Shown here piece by piece: positions 11,803 through 24,474 of a DNA stretch of 64,000 bases (position 1 is the stretch's first letter; the number at the start of each line of letters is the position of its first letter). The notes under the pieces were generated by a model. It ran no database searches, was not told the origin of the DNA, and saw only the letters and a program-made list of their open reading frames with translations. The DNA comes from Stereum hirsutum FP-91666 SS1 (Eukaryota; Basidiomycota; Agaricomycetes; Russulales; Stereaceae), in assembly GCF_000264905.1 (NCBI RefSeq), contig NW_006763131.1:1103253-1167252 (forward strand). Reading direction: 5' to 3'. The translations under genes and the position numbers were made by a program.

Positions 11803-14800
11803 TCACCACGATCCCTTCCGCGGTCTGTCAAACAATGCGCAAAATCAAGAACACGTCGGTGAGCGATCTATATCCGTGAGAGGAGAGAGATACGCACCCA
11901 AAGTAATCATCCCCTGATACTGTCCTTAATGGTGTTGAATTGGCGTCAGCCGTATTTTTATATACGGTATTCCCCCACCATTTTAGGATCGTATTCGCGC
12001 CTATTTGTCCACTCTCTGGGTATTGTAGGCTAGACAGATGCGACGATCACGGTCAGTGACTGGCCGAGGGCGTTCAATAAAGAAACGGGAGCTCACCAGA
12101 AGAAGACGACAAGTGTCCCGATTGCAGTGCCACAATCTAGGGCCGCTGAGAGCACATCTAGGGAGAGAAGCCACTGGGTCAGCATCCTGCTCGAAGAACT
12201 CCACCTGAGAGTAACGAGTGCACTCACAGTTGTACTTTGCCCACCACGAGAAATGTCGTTTCCGGACAATATAGTTGAAGATGAAGCCCACTAGTGCCCA
12301 TGGAATATAATTGACGGCAGTGGCTGGTGGGATCCATTCTGTGCCAGAGAGGATGACAGGTACGCTGGAGATGGAAAGTCAGGTTTCACAACGCTATCTG
12401 GTAATGCAGAAAGTAGCTCACTTCACATAGCGGAAGAAGCTACTCGGCCATCGCTTGTTGATCACCCAACCGATGACAGGAGCGATGAGGCCGATGAGGA
12501 AGAAATAGTAGAGGTCTATTTCGGGGGAACAGTCAGCATTCGGGCTCCGCACTCATATTGTGCACACAACGAACCGCTGAAGAATAATACCGTCAGCTTG
12601 ATGTCGAGCAATAAGAAGAAATGTATGAAACTCACTGATATATCCCCGACGTGAATTGGCGCTGCGGGCCAACTGCCTGATTCGAGCACACGACTCAGTA
12701 AGTACCATAGCGACTAACTAAAAATGAACACCTACTCCAAACACGACACTCGCCACGAAGAATGTCTCCGCGCCAGCACAGACGAAGCTACGAATAATGT
12801 CAGCATCGAGGTCCTCATCAAGTAACAAGCCTATTTTGCTGCTCACTTGTTCTTTTGGTCCGGTTGGCAGATGCCGTCTATATTCGAGAACATCCTGAAA
12901 GGGGCAGAATTAGGCCGATTCTCTTCGACGGTTCGACGTCAATACATACCAATTCTGGACGCCGAGCTGGGCAGAGCACGCCACGAGGCTAGCGATACAC
13001 TAGAGGAAACATTAGATAGGTTTCGAGAGTATTAATATAGCGTGAGGATAGACACCTGACACCAAAACATCTATCGGAGGGATGAGTTCAGCTGATGTAA
13101 ATGCAGACGGACTATTGTATAAGGACCTACAGTTCGTGGGGGAACCTTCATATAATGGCCGAGTTTCATGTCCGACGTAAACTGCAGCGCCTGCGTCATC
13201 GTCTAGAAACAAAGCTCAGCGCACAGTCTTCCTCCAAGCCCTACACGCCTTCGCCATAAAACAAACTCACAATATACCCATACGTCTTGAACATCATCGA
13301 CGCCAACGGTTTGCCCGGCAACGCATACCCCGCAATCAGCTCAGCAATGACGTTCAGCCCAATCTGCTGGTTCGTGATCGCTTGCAGCATGCCAAGGGGA
13401 ATGAGATAAAATATAGCGATGAGCATGGCGATGATCAGTGCCCATATAGGCATCTCCGTGGGCCAGAGCTCCATCGTGAGCACGGAGAGAATGAACATGA
13501 TAACTGTTGCGCCGCAAACCCAAATCCGAATCCGTCAACAAAGGCCAAGTCATAGCCATACCATCCAAGGCGTCCGTTCGCGGGCAGAGGCAGAGTCACA
13601 AGCACAGATTACGGGAATCAGTATTCCGTGACGGAAGGGCTATTAATGAGCCAAGAGAGGATAAGGCGTACCAAAAATAGCCAAGTACCACCACTCAGGC
13701 ACTGTCGGGTGCAGAGCCAATGTTAGCGCAGAGTGAGGAAGGGAAAGATAAAGAGAGCGAGGCAAGATAGTGGTCGCTATTAACGGAAGGATCCAATTGT
13801 ACTCACCAGAAGGATACCTTGACATCAGCCTGGCATGGACGTCTGGTTGTTCGTGCAGCGATCGTCGGGCTTGTGTCCAGATCTGTTTCCGGAAATAAAG
13901 CACAGAGTGGACCAGAGTGGCGGTTATACTCGCGAACGTCAGTCCGTAGGATATGACGAATGTAGCGCTGTGAAGATGATGAGCTGTCCGAATATTGTCT
14001 AGGATATATTGCACTCACGGCAAAAACAGCGGACTATAATCTTCGTAGGCTGCAAGATCTAATGTGGCTTCGGCAGTGAGTACCCGCGAGACATTGTACT
14101 CGTTCCCCTTGTTGTCGTATGCTAGCCGCGAGAGCATTCTGAGCCCAGAAAGAATCAGTACATTGCTGTAGGGAGAACGACTGGAGATGCTTACGGCGAG
14201 TACGCCGAATACCAAGTGTTCGTGTACTGGAAAGTCATGAGCGCAAGCCGCAGAGGATAGAAAGAATCACGACATACGTAGATAATCGGAGTGAGGATCC
14301 CTACGGACAATGCGGATGCGGGTCAGGGTCAGGACTCTAGGCGGGCAACAAGTTTACTGACAGAAAAACATAACAAATCCGGCCGCAACATTTGCCTCCG
14401 CCCACCCTGTCCAATTGATGTGAGCACACAAATATACAGACGTTCCACGGAGGTAAAGTTAACGTACAAGGCGTCGCAAGCCTTGATAAACAGGGTGAAA
14501 TTGTCAGGACGTTGGCTCTAAGTCATGCGTGATATATTGCAAGTACTCACGGGCTTCCAAGGTACGCGATATTGGACCAGTCAAAGGTAAATATCGACAT
14601 GCCTATGGTGTGAATCTTCTGTCAATCGGCCATCAACAACGGCCAACAGGACGCCACTAACCTAGTCCAGACGTGTAGCCAAACAGCTGGTTGACTTTCT
14701 GCAGGGTGACAATGGGGTAAGTATGATCCGAGTTGCGATAGGGAAGAAAGGCACGCACGACTAAGGAAATAGCGAAAAGGAGGAATCATTAGACAGCAGG

Positions 14801-16223
14801 GTCATCAAACCCAAGGCCACTAACATACCGTTCTTTGGGGCGATCCAAGTAACCTACCGAGGGTCGATAAGCATCAAATCATGACGAGAGCTCGGAAATG
14901 CTTCAGCACTTACCCAGGAGAAAGTAGATAATGCCGTGAAGAGGTAACCCGGGAAGAAGTCTGCGCGATCAACTGTCAGCGTCACGTCGGGCGCGATGCA
15001 AGGATGATACGTACACCATACGAATGCGCCCAAAAACCCATACAGGAAGAACCGCTCACGACTCATTCCGTACTGCTTGCCAAACCCTGTGTACTCTTGG
15101 GAATGCAGCGTATTGAACAGAGCACAGGAGACGAGATTAGACGGCCAGACTGATGCAAGCAATGCATAGCAATATGAGCGTCTTCCTGAAGATAAATTAC
15201 AAGAGGATTACGCACTCATAGATGGTGGGGAAACCAGGAACCGTTTCACGACGCCACCAAGGGAGAAGCCGATGACTTGCGAAGATACGACAAGGACCCA
15301 CTGGTAGCCGAAGGGCCAATTTTGGTCATAGTGTTTCCGTTGTACCGCGAGAATGTCCGTCTATATGATGCGCATCAGTCACATCAGTCGTAGTTTTTAG
15401 ATAAAGCGGCCTTGAGTCGGGCTCGAAAGGGGATACGCACAGCGTAGGCGCTCGTCGACCCAACCGTGGCCATGACAGTGATGACTACGTGTTCTTTGAC
15501 GGTGAAGGGACCTGGATTTAGTGGTATGCCAAATATTGTGACATAGGGCATGAACCGTGACCACGCTCGACCCAGGGGGAAAGAGAGCAGCTGTGCGACG
15601 AGCTGTACAAGAGTGGGATGGAGACATGGGCTCGTCGGTAATTCCGGAATATGGGGAGAGGATAGGACTGACTGAGCCTATGGTGATACTGGGATAACGC
15701 AGGTAGAGAAATTGGTTGAGGCCGGGGATGAGAATGGACCAGAGTAGGCCGATTGTCCAGGCGCGGATAGTGTCGACGGGCATCTCGATGTCATCTGTAT
15801 TTGAGACTGCTGCCCGGACTTCTGGATATGGCGATTCGTCCTCCCAGTCTGCTGCAATGGGCGTTGGAGAGGGAAGAGAATGGAGGCAAGGAGACTGAGA
15901 AATGATGGGTGGGCCACAGAGGAGGGGTGCGTACGTACCATCGGTGACTTCAGAGGCAAAGTCGATGTTGGGGTCATCGAAATCTGGCTGCTTCTCAAAA
16001 GGAATCTGAGTTTAACCCAAGCTTCAGGTAAGAATGGACCGGCTAAACACGAACGAGACTCACAACTGAGTGATAAGAAACGGATGAAGTTCAGCTGTTG
16101 AACTTGAAGTATGAGAACTGGATGAGACGCACCACCGCCGTTTTCTGTCATAATCCACTTGGTTGTATCTAACACAAAGCTTTCCTGAGTACTCCCTGGA
16201 CGAGGTCGTGCTGGATCCTCCAT
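11803..16223 (-). CDS. OPT-family oligopeptide transporter (copy 1)
   Basis: Heavily interrupted gene (a dozen or more short introns) encoding a polytopic membrane protein of the OPT family, which couples proton entry to uptake of small peptides across the plasma membrane. Family landmarks read in order from the start: FDDPNIDF and DWEDESPYPEVRAAV in the cytosolic N-terminus; IRAWTIGLLWSILIPGLNQF in the first membrane segment; LNPGPFTVKEHVVITVMA, the conserved NPG...KEH block (about 15480-15545); an HYMKVPP motif matching the family KIPPR block (about 13150-13170); and the C-terminal run ending TILKWWGNTVY...YFGPRKGSW with stop at 11803-11805. The ATG at 16221-16223 gives MEDPARPRPG; frame-matched codons further upstream are not ATG. 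The N-terminal exon junctions near 16000-16160 are the least certain. A second OPT gene lies 25 kb away on the same strand. Confidence 0.85.
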
Positions 16224-19200
16224 AGGCCGACGAGTACGGTTGGAGTGCAGACGTCCAGGGCAGGGTAATGTCAAACGCGTTGCCGGCCAGAAGAGCTCGT
16301 CGTCGGTGAGGGCGCTGAAGCAGCGCGTACGGCGCGCAGAGTACGGAGATGGACGTGGGGGACGGGGAGCGGGAGGGGACGATGGTGAGGGAGAGAGGAG
16401 AGGGATAAATACGAGTCGAGGCGGTGATCCTGAACTAGGCGCGCATTTGATATCGGCATTCGTGCCTCTCAGGAACGCAGCCTCGCTCGCCCAAAACGTA
16501 CCGTCAACAACGCCACCATCTCCCTATCTCTCTTCCTGCTCGTCGTCGTCGTCGACGGCGACAACATCCTCGGTCTCGTCTGCGAGCGAATCAGTCGATG
16601 ACGCTGATGGCCAGAGGCGAGACAGCGCAAAGCATGGACAGCCGTGCACGTCGCGCGACCCTCTCAATTATTTCACAGAGTTAGCGTTCGGAGGCTTTTC
16701 CCGGCGTTTGAACGTACGACGTCAAATTCCCAGCCTATACTCGATAGCTTAATGCCACACAACCCCCGCAGCATCCGTGCAGATATACACACGAACAACA
16801 TCCCACCATCGTCTTCTGCTCTCCCAACCAGCTTCCTCTCCAGTGAAACTCAAAAAAAAACTTGCTGGGACAGGAGGCCGGAACCTGAGCTACCGCCGGC
16901 ACTGAACCGGCCGATTTCACCCGGACTGTTCCGTGTCGCCAAACTTGTCCATCCTTCTTCCCAGGACTCCATTTCCCAACCAACGCCGGTGAGTCTCCAT
17001 TTCGCAGTTTCATTGCAACGGCATCCATTCTCTGTCCCGCGAAGCAAGTGGACACGGACCAGCAACGATATACGTTCGACGCTGATCAGCTTGAGTGCTC
17101 AAATATCCACGGACAAGTTCGTATGCGACCCTACGCGATCACTACAGCTGCGAGGCTCGGCTAGAGTTGACTGGAATCCAATGTCGGTCTTCCCGTGGTC
17201 CGCCCACAGATATGGATAGGTATCTACGATACTGGGTCCCTGCAGGCGCCTTGGCGGCCCCCTTGCGATTCACTCCTATTTTGTGACTCTTTTGGGCTTC
17301 CTTATCGGCAGCTCCTGACCATACTACTTCCGGGCGAACGAGAGATTTCTCTCCTTTGCAGTCGAACATCCGCCCGGAGCCGTCGTGGTCGTTGCCTGGT
17401 TTGTTATTTCTGGATCAACAGATTTCAGTCCGTTCGAACAGCAGCGATGATGTCCGTCTATCATCTGTGTTCTCCGCTCAGACATATTACCACGACTCAG
17501 AAGAACTGGTCCAACATCTCACTAGCACCGATTTTTTTCTTGTTGCTCAGTGCTTGGCTCGGTCTCCTCTTGGTCACCTGCAACCACATCCCGCTGGACA
17601 CGTATAATTCGTGCCTTGATTATCTCCATCCTGTCAACATCATAGCTTTCCAAGCAAGAAGCCTACGTACTCCTTTACTCTTTCTAGTCATCTATACTAA
17701 TTTACAGTAACTCATGATCCATAAAGGTCGCTATGTCCGTGACCTCCGACATATGACTCCCTGGTTCCCGCGATTATATCTCGACTGATGCACGCATTTC
17801 TAGTGTTAATTCTCGATCGCGGCTGAGATCACTTCATACCAGCGTGTTTCCTGGACTATAGGCATTGGTATGCCCCCATGGCAAATTATCTACCGCCATT
17901 TCTCCGGCATCCTCTTTACTCAAGTTATGCCCTTTATCACCGTCTTCTACGGGCGAAAAAGACTTCCTTTCATATCCGGGAATGGTCATGAGAAGGTCTT
18001 CTCTTGTTAGCTTTTTTTGTGTACTGTTTTAGACGCACGTATCGGAAAGGTGGACTTTTCTCCACAAAGACAATGGAAGAGAAACTTGCAACGCAGACTT
18101 TGCTGTGTCCTTTTCCATCCTGGAGACGCCGCCCTCTTGCAACGGATTTCTACTCCCTATTCCTCCTCACCATGCGTCTCTATATTGCTTTGTCTGTAAC
18201 GCTATCAACGACGGTCTGAGTCTGTCGTCGTAGGTTATCACTTCTGATCTAGCTCACTGGAGCTCTTGAACGATGTCACTCATGTTCAACTGAATAATAC
18301 AACTTCGGTTCAGTGATTGGCCACATCGCCATCGCAAGCGAATCACACTAGCGTCTTATGACGAACTCGTTTCATAATCACATGCGATTCTTCATGGTCG
18401 CTGCATTGTGAACGGCTAAATTCCAACGGCTTGGGCCTTGGCCCCGTAAAACCGATCATGCTAATCAATAAGAACCGGAGGCCTTGCATACGCACTCACG
18501 CACAGAACCCTATTGCTGACATTTGAGTACAGACAGAAGCCAATCAATGTTAAGGAATATAGTTCTTGCCTTCGGATATTGGACGTTGAACGCAGTGGTG
18601 ATGCTGAACGAGCCTTTCACTTTCAACTATTGAGCTATGGTGACAGTGAGACGAGACGGCGATCGCGATGGCAGCGCTGACAAGGATTGTTTGGCAACTC
18701 TCCACCTGATGAGGAACTCAGACTAGATGAAGCCAACCACATGGGCTCACGAACGCTTCCGGTGTCTGGGACGAGACCGAAACCCCGGCAAACGGCTAAC
18801 AAAGCGTGGCGTCGGCTGTACTTTGTCTTGACACTTCCTTCGCGGCCGTCAGCGAGGAGCTATGGAGGAACGGCCGCTGTTCCAAGCAATTCAGCTTCAT
18901 CTGCCAGGATTTCCGCTGAATGTTATATCAATGCACACTATGGATGTTAATTTCGGGGCCCGACTTCAAAGGACAAAGGCTTGGCAGAAGGATGATGTGG
19001 CCCATAGGTGTTCAGTGCTCTGTAACATTCACTGACTAGTGATCTAGAGATGGTCATCGGGCAAATATTTGAGATTTAGTCATTCATTCAGAGTAGGTCA
19101 ATTCATGCCACGAAGCCTCTTCATGATGAACTTGTCATCGGCGCTATACCAGTGCTCAAACCACGGCCGCCACCTGACCCCCCACTGTTTGATCCTGCGC

Positions 19201-19229
19201 GTCGCGAGCTATGTCCTGTGGACTACGGA
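16224..19229. other. Gene-poor stretch of 3 kb
   Basis: Divergent promoter of OPT copy 1 at the left, 3' side of the aldo/keto reductase at the right. Open frames at 16240-16752, 16644-17219 and 17195-17710 overlap each other in different frames and show no domain, signal peptide or consistent splice structure. From about 17700 to 19000 no frame stays open for long. I found no terminal repeats or tRNA/rRNA signatures. Long non-coding transcripts or decayed transposon sequence are possible and cannot be told from sequence alone. Confidence 0.4.
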
Positions 19230-20707
19230 CTACTTCCAGTACGGCGTCAATCTTCCTTGGGTCTTGATCCACGCTTCTTCTAACGCAGTGACGACTTCCT
19301 CCGGCAACGGCCCTTTCTCCCTTAATACAGCCGAAAATTAGCGATTCAACCGGAGCCCTCGAGCACAAAAGAAAACTACGTGAAAAGTGACTCACGATTC
19401 CGCGAGGGCAGTCTGAAGCTGGGAGATCTGACTCCCACCAAAAATGATACCATAGTCCGACTCCTGCATCTGGCTGTGATGCATAAGCCAACGAATAGCG
19501 GTCTCCTCTAGCGTCAAGCCGTGCTTGTCCTGTAACGGAATTCCATCACTTTAGTTTATTTTTGTTTATTTTGTGTCTGTGTTCGCGGAAATGGTTACCG
19601 TGACAGCCTTGACTTCCCTCAGCGCGGAGTCTGCATGTGCAAATCGACCAGCAAATCGCCAGGCGGAAGGACTCTTAGGGTCGAAGCGGCTGTTGGAGAG
19701 CGTTTCTTGATCCTTGAGGGTGACCCCGGCCAAGAAACCGCCACTATTATGATGAGGCATGCCATGAATATGAGAAGTATCTTCGATGAAATAAGTACGA
19801 AGTGGACTTACGCAAGAGGTGAATAGGCGGCAAATCGGATTCCGTACTTCCGCAATGCGGGGAACAATCTACGGGTTGGTTTGGGTTAGTCTTAAGTGAT
19901 AGTCGCGATGGTCAGTCATAAACGAACTCACTCGAGCTCATTCGTCCTCTCGAAGCAGTTGTAGAGCCCTTGATAAACGGTCGGCTGCACGTATCCCTTC
20001 AACCTACAGATTGTAACAAATTCCGCCACTTCAAAGGCAGTATAGTTGCTGAGTCCAAGATTCTCGCTACATTCACATTAACGACAGTTAATCCGGGTTT
20101 TCGGGCGTCAATAATTTGTAAAGAGGTTAGGCTTACAAGATACCAGCCTTGTATATCTCATCCATCCCACGAGCAGTCTCCTCGAACGGAGTGGTCCTGT
20201 CTGGGGCATGAAGGTAAAGCGTACGGATCTTCTTCCCATTGAGCGCTTTGATAGATTCTGCCACAAACTCTTTGAGACGCTCCGGGCGGTGATCACCTGG
20301 CTGCACAGGAAGAATTCTGTCCACGCCACACCGTGAGTGTCAGCTTACCAAAACAATTCAAGGAAAGACTAACTTCGTATCAAGCTCTGCGCCCTCTAGA
20401 TTCAGCTTCCCCAGAAGCTACACACAAGTCACTAAGTAAGCTTCTGAGATGAACGGGAAATGAATCTCCTTATGACGAACCTCTTCGGATTTTCCACCCC
20501 CATAAAAGCGGGACGTGTCGAATTGCTTGTGGCCCGCACTTACGAGGAGGTCGACGAACTTTTGAGCGTCTGCGAGGTCTGTGACCTTGGCTTTCGTTCC
20601 GGGTGCACCGAACCCAGCTGCTCCCTGTGGTCAGTCTGGTCAGTCATGAGGTCCAGGAAGGCAAGGAGGTGAACACATACGTATATGATAGGGATACGAG
20701 TAGGCAT
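19230..20707 (-). CDS. Aldo/keto reductase, aflatoxin-aldehyde-reductase (AKR7) type
   Basis: About 330 residues from ATG at 20705-20707 to TAG at 19230-19232, interrupted by several short introns. The start region reads PIIYGAAGFGAPG, followed by HKQFDTSRFYGGGKSEE, which supplies the catalytic Asp and Tyr. A Lys follows in a GAELDTK segment, and the His is in IRTLYLHAPDRTTPFEE (about 20185-20235). The complete Asp-Tyr-Lys-His set implies an active NADPH-dependent reductase of aldehydes or ketones. The FAAYSPLAGGFL segment and a C-terminus ending AWIKTQGRLTPYWK match the AKR7 subgroup rather than xylose reductases. No signal peptide, so cytosolic. A TATA box lies just upstream. Likely roles are detoxification or metabolism of aromatic aldehydes; the substrate is not determined by the sequence. 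Confidence 0.85.
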
Positions 20708-21370
20708 TGACTCGAAGGAAAGGGGCTATGTTGTGTGAGTAGTTGTATAGAGGGGTCTTTATATAGTCCTACGGCGTCACATACAGACCTTCAATCACAA
20801 CCAGGGTCCCAGAGATTTCTGATCAACCGTATTTGCATCTGAACGCACGGACGAGGGAACATCTGGGTCATTTCTGGGTCAAAATGGGACATAACAAGGG
20901 GAGAACCCTCCGGATGCCTTTAAAAAGCTATAAAAAGGCGTTGACAGTTCACTTCGGGAAGTGAGAAAGTCAAGGCGGCCCATGAACGGGAAAAATGGAC
21001 CAACTATGGGTGGCAACTTACCAATCAACTGTAATACAGAATCAGTCACTAACTCCGCTTTCGAAGTCCCACGATCGGACGCCGAATTGTCTGGAGTGTT
21101 GTCCAGCATTTGCGTGGGCCACACGCAGAAGAAGATCATCTCACGCGAGAGGTGCCCTCGAAGGTCATGAATGACGGATCTTGGTGATCGTTCGGAAAAG
21201 ACCTCATCAAAATATCACATCGGAGCTGCCACCATTCCGTCGCATACACATAGACCTTTGGACCGAAGGTACCATGTATTGTACTCCCAACCCTGTACTT
21301 CCAAAGAGAACCAAATGCAAGCCTATGACCTTCATCCTGTATATCCGCGCTCACGCATGGTGTGACACAT
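20708..21370. other. Intergenic stretch between reductase promoter and secreted-protein gene end
   Basis: Holds the reductase promoter at the left and the 3' flank of the small secreted protein at the right. An 86-codon open frame on the minus strand (20879-21139) has no recognisable features. Nothing else supportable is seen. Confidence 0.4.
20757..20766 (-). promoter_or_regulatory. TATA box of the aldo/keto reductase gene
   Basis: On the minus strand the sequence reads CTATATAAAG, about 50-60 bases upstream of the ATG at 20707. A CGTCA motif lies a few bases further upstream (about 20773), which may be a bZIP site. Confidence 0.55.
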
Positions 21371-22062
21371 TTAGCAAGTGAAGTCAGCGCTCGTGCTTGT
21401 AATCCCAGCGTTCGTCTGGTCGACCTTGACGTTCGCCGCCAGCTTCGTGGTCAAATCATCGAGCTGGGCCTGTTGATCGGAGGTCGCGGTTCCTCCGTTC
21501 TGTGCAATTTCTGCCTGTAAAACGAGCATCGTGCCTGACAAAGTATGGTGAGCGTCAACTCCTCACTCGCGTTCAAACAGTCACGACAAACATACCATAA
21601 ATCTTGAGGACCTTGTTTTTACTGTGAACGAATATGATGCTCAATCAGTCACTAGCTACGCAAAGTATGCATGCAGTGAAAAGACGCACAAAAGTCCTAC
21701 AGAGATTGAGTTGGAAGCCTTGTTGGAGCTCGCAATAGCTCCGTCGTCCAAGAACGCCTGCTCAGCAAGGACACTACAGTGCGCATCAGCCTATGAAGAC
21801 GACTGTGAGCGATTGTACAGAGATCCCAGGATAGACTACAACGCACATTGAAAGCAGATGTCTGCGCAGCACTGAGAGTTGATGCTGTACCAGGGAATGC
21901 GGCCTTAGCCTCAGCCAACGCATTTCCTCCCACACCGTTAGCGATGGTAAAAGCTGAGAACTGTCGAGCTCCAGTGGCGCGGCCATGAATGCCGATGGGA
22001 AGTGCCATCGCCAGGGCGGAGATAGCAGACAAGAACAACGTGAGGAAAAAGGCGCTGTGCAT
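21371..22062 (-). CDS. Basidiomycete small secreted protein
   Basis: Four exons from ATG at 22060-22062 (MHSAFFLTLFLSAISALAMA, a good signal peptide) to TAA at 21371-21373; about 160 residues. The mature part is Ala/Asn/Gln-rich and helical, with LAEAKAAFPG, LAEQAFLDDGAIASSN, KNKVLKIYGTMLVLQAEIAQ, and a Gln/Asp-rich repeat before a single C-terminal Cys. The NKVLK...LQ..IAQ block is a recurring feature of small secreted proteins annotated across Agaricomycetes, where the function is unknown. No catalytic motif. It lies between a cytosolic reductase and a pectin methylesterase on the same strand. The in-frame GTG codon at 22071 is not needed, since the ATG three codons later starts the signal peptide directly. 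Confidence 0.75.
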
Positions 22063-22636
22063 GATGATCACTTCGTGAAAGAGGAACTAGGTTGAGTTGG
22101 AGCGTGGAGTACGAAAGAAACGAGTGGGAGGGGGAAAAGAACGTCCGGACGTTGGGGTACCAGACCCGAAAGGCTAAGGAAGCGGCTGACGGTGGAAAGC
22201 TCGACTAGCGAGTGTCAATGGTACTGAGAAGTAGAATGAAGAGACCAGTTACTCTGATCAACCATACGAGGCTTTATATGTATCCCAGAGAGAAGTTCGA
22301 GGCACACTTTCAGCGTGAGTCGACCTTGGCGGAAAGTGGTCGAGGAATGGTTGTGATAGCGACGCCACAAAAGACCCGGGAGTTACAGTCGCAACGAGAG
22401 ACCGTTCCCTTCGAGGCGGCTTCTTTCAGGAGCATTTTCATTTTGACAGGCACTGACGGAAGATGGTCGTAGTCTCGGAACAATCAGCACATGGACAAGT
22501 TCTTCGTTCGGCCAATTGCATGAAATGTGACATGCGTCGCAGACTGGCCTGCATAGAGATCTTCGAAGTCAATTATCAGACGTAGTTAGTCCAACCCACG
22601 AAGCTCGAATCATCACTATCGACCAGTCAGTTGAAT
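22063..22636. other. Intergenic stretch, 0.6 kb
   Basis: Upstream region of the small secreted protein and 3' flank of the pectin methylesterase. On the minus strand CATATAAAG near 22270-22279 may be a TATA element, but it lies about 210 bases from the ATG, so it would imply a long leader. No gene seen. Confidence 0.35.
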
Positions 22637-24020
22637 TCACAACAAGAATTCCATATCTACCCAATTCGCGAAGTCGTCTCCTACAGCAGTCGAGATGTTG
22701 AAGGCCGCCGCTTCTGTCGCATCGAGAATCGTGACCCAATCCAAGCGTGTAGCATCAGCTGGAACTCCCGGCCCAGTCGTATTCCAGTCTGCCATGAAGA
22801 CATTGTCGGTACGATTGTCACCTGGGTCCCAGATGGACCAGATGCCGGGATTAAGTGTAGCAGTCACATATGTCGACTTGAAGATGACGCGGGCGAAGTC
22901 TACAGAGAAGGTAGGGTTATCTCGGATCGTGAGTGCTCGAGAAAAGGCCACATGAGAAGAACTGACCTCCCCACGGTCGACCGAGGAACGCTACAACGGG
23001 CTTGGTCATATTGGCATCCGGAGCTAAGACGACTTGATTCTCGTTGAAGATATCTATAAGGTGGTGAGGATATAATTAGGACAGGTCGAACGTTTAAAGC
23101 GTACATATCTGAGCATTATCTGCTTCCCGGCCACTGGCAGTGATGGATCCTGGACCTTTGACGGCGATCGTATTACTCTCAAAATATGCCTGACCTAGTT
23201 ATGTCAACGACAGTCATTATTTATCTGGCGAACGATCCATGGCAGATGCGCAGATCCATACCAAGTCTTCCAAAGATAAAGTCTACACATCCATGAGTAT
23301 CAGTGGAGCTTAGACAATGTGAATGTAGAAACGGCGTCACCAACTGCTCCCTCTATCCAACCGCCTAAATATACCTGTCTCCCCTGATTGGATAACAAGG
23401 TATCCTGATACCCAAACAAGCCACAGGCATAGACACCAACCTGATCGCCGTAGTTGCTCAAAGCGATGGCCTGGGAGCCAACGCCGAAGTCGTTCCGAAT
23501 GTCGAGATTGTAGAGGGACACGTTGTCAGTGTGAATACGGAGCGTCCCTGATAGATCGTTAGAGCCTAATTTCTCATGAAGAGGACTGTCAGCGCATGGG
23601 TGCAAGCGGTACGGAGGTATGTTGCTGACCTCCAACTGCCGAAGCTGGAATGGAATCAACAAGCGTAACAGTGTTTTCGGAAACGGATGACGGGTTGGTC
23701 GTGTAGCCTTGAACCTGTTATGAGAACCAGGTCAGTGAAGAGAAAGGCTGGATAAGCAGTAAAATACTGACGGTCACGGGTCCACTTCGCTGTATATTCA
23801 CCTGGCCCTGATAAATGCCTGGGAAAACGAAGACAATCTGTGATGATTCATCGGTAGGCAGAGCGGCCACTGCGTCAATGAGAGAACCGAACTCGCTCGA
23901 GTCCGTCGTGTTTACACGGACGACAAGAGCATTAGGCGGAGGCGATGTACGAGGAGGGAGGGATGCCAAGGCATGGGCCAATAAGGGCGCACAAGTGAGG
24001 AAGAGGTAAAGGAACAACAT
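22637..24020 (-). CDS. Secreted pectin methylesterase (CE8)
   Basis: Several exons from ATG at 24018-24020 to TGA at 22637-22639, about 350 residues. The N-terminus MLFLYLFLTCAPLLAHALA is a signal peptide. The enzyme removes methyl esters from pectin in the plant cell wall. Family blocks are all present: FGSLIDAVAALP and IVFVFPGIYQGQV at the N-terminus; LFGYQDTLLSNQGRQVY (about 23380-23425), with the catalytic Asp; then across an intron EGAVDFIFGRLGQAYFES, with the second catalytic Asp; and VAFLGRPWG (about 22970-22995), with the active-site Arg. Catalytic residues are intact. The C-terminus ends WVDMEFLL. The gene fits a saprotroph or plant-associated life style alongside the secreted protein next to it. 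Confidence 0.88.
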
Positions 24021-24474
24021 TCTTTGGATATATTGACATTGAGAGGAGCTGCATCTATATATTAGAAAACCTAGCTCACATGGATCCGCATCGAAGACCA
24101 TGTACAACCGGGCCGTCAGAAAACGGACCAAGTCCTCCGCGAAGTCAGGAGCGGAGATTGTCGTACTCCGTCAAGTGCATCTGCAGCATGACCCTATAGC
24201 ACCCATAGCGATAAGTTCGCAGCTGGAGTTATTTCCAAGAGTAGTGAAACTTGGTACAAAGCCTTACTACCAGCACGGAGCAAAGAATATGGCAAGAGTA
24301 GACGCACAGGAACGATACCATTCGGTACATCTGAGACAACGGCTTCTAAATAAACATACCTTGACCTGTGTCCTTTGGTCCCTCGAGTGATTACAAGACT
24401 AGGCAGTCTGGGGGGATCTTGGTAGCCACACATTCACCGACAAAGGGTTATTGGTATATCGCAGCCATATATGT
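24021..24474. other. Intergenic stretch upstream of the pectin methylesterase
   Basis: Promoter region of the pectin methylesterase; an AT-rich AATATATAG element on the minus strand lies about 40 bases upstream of the ATG. The 96-codon plus-strand open frame here has no family features. The left end of the next gene follows at 24475. Confidence 0.4.

Noticed and set aside
16224..16274. Longer N-terminus for OPT copy 1 starting at 16274
   Set aside because: The codon there is TTG, not ATG; the first true ATG in frame is at 16221-16223.
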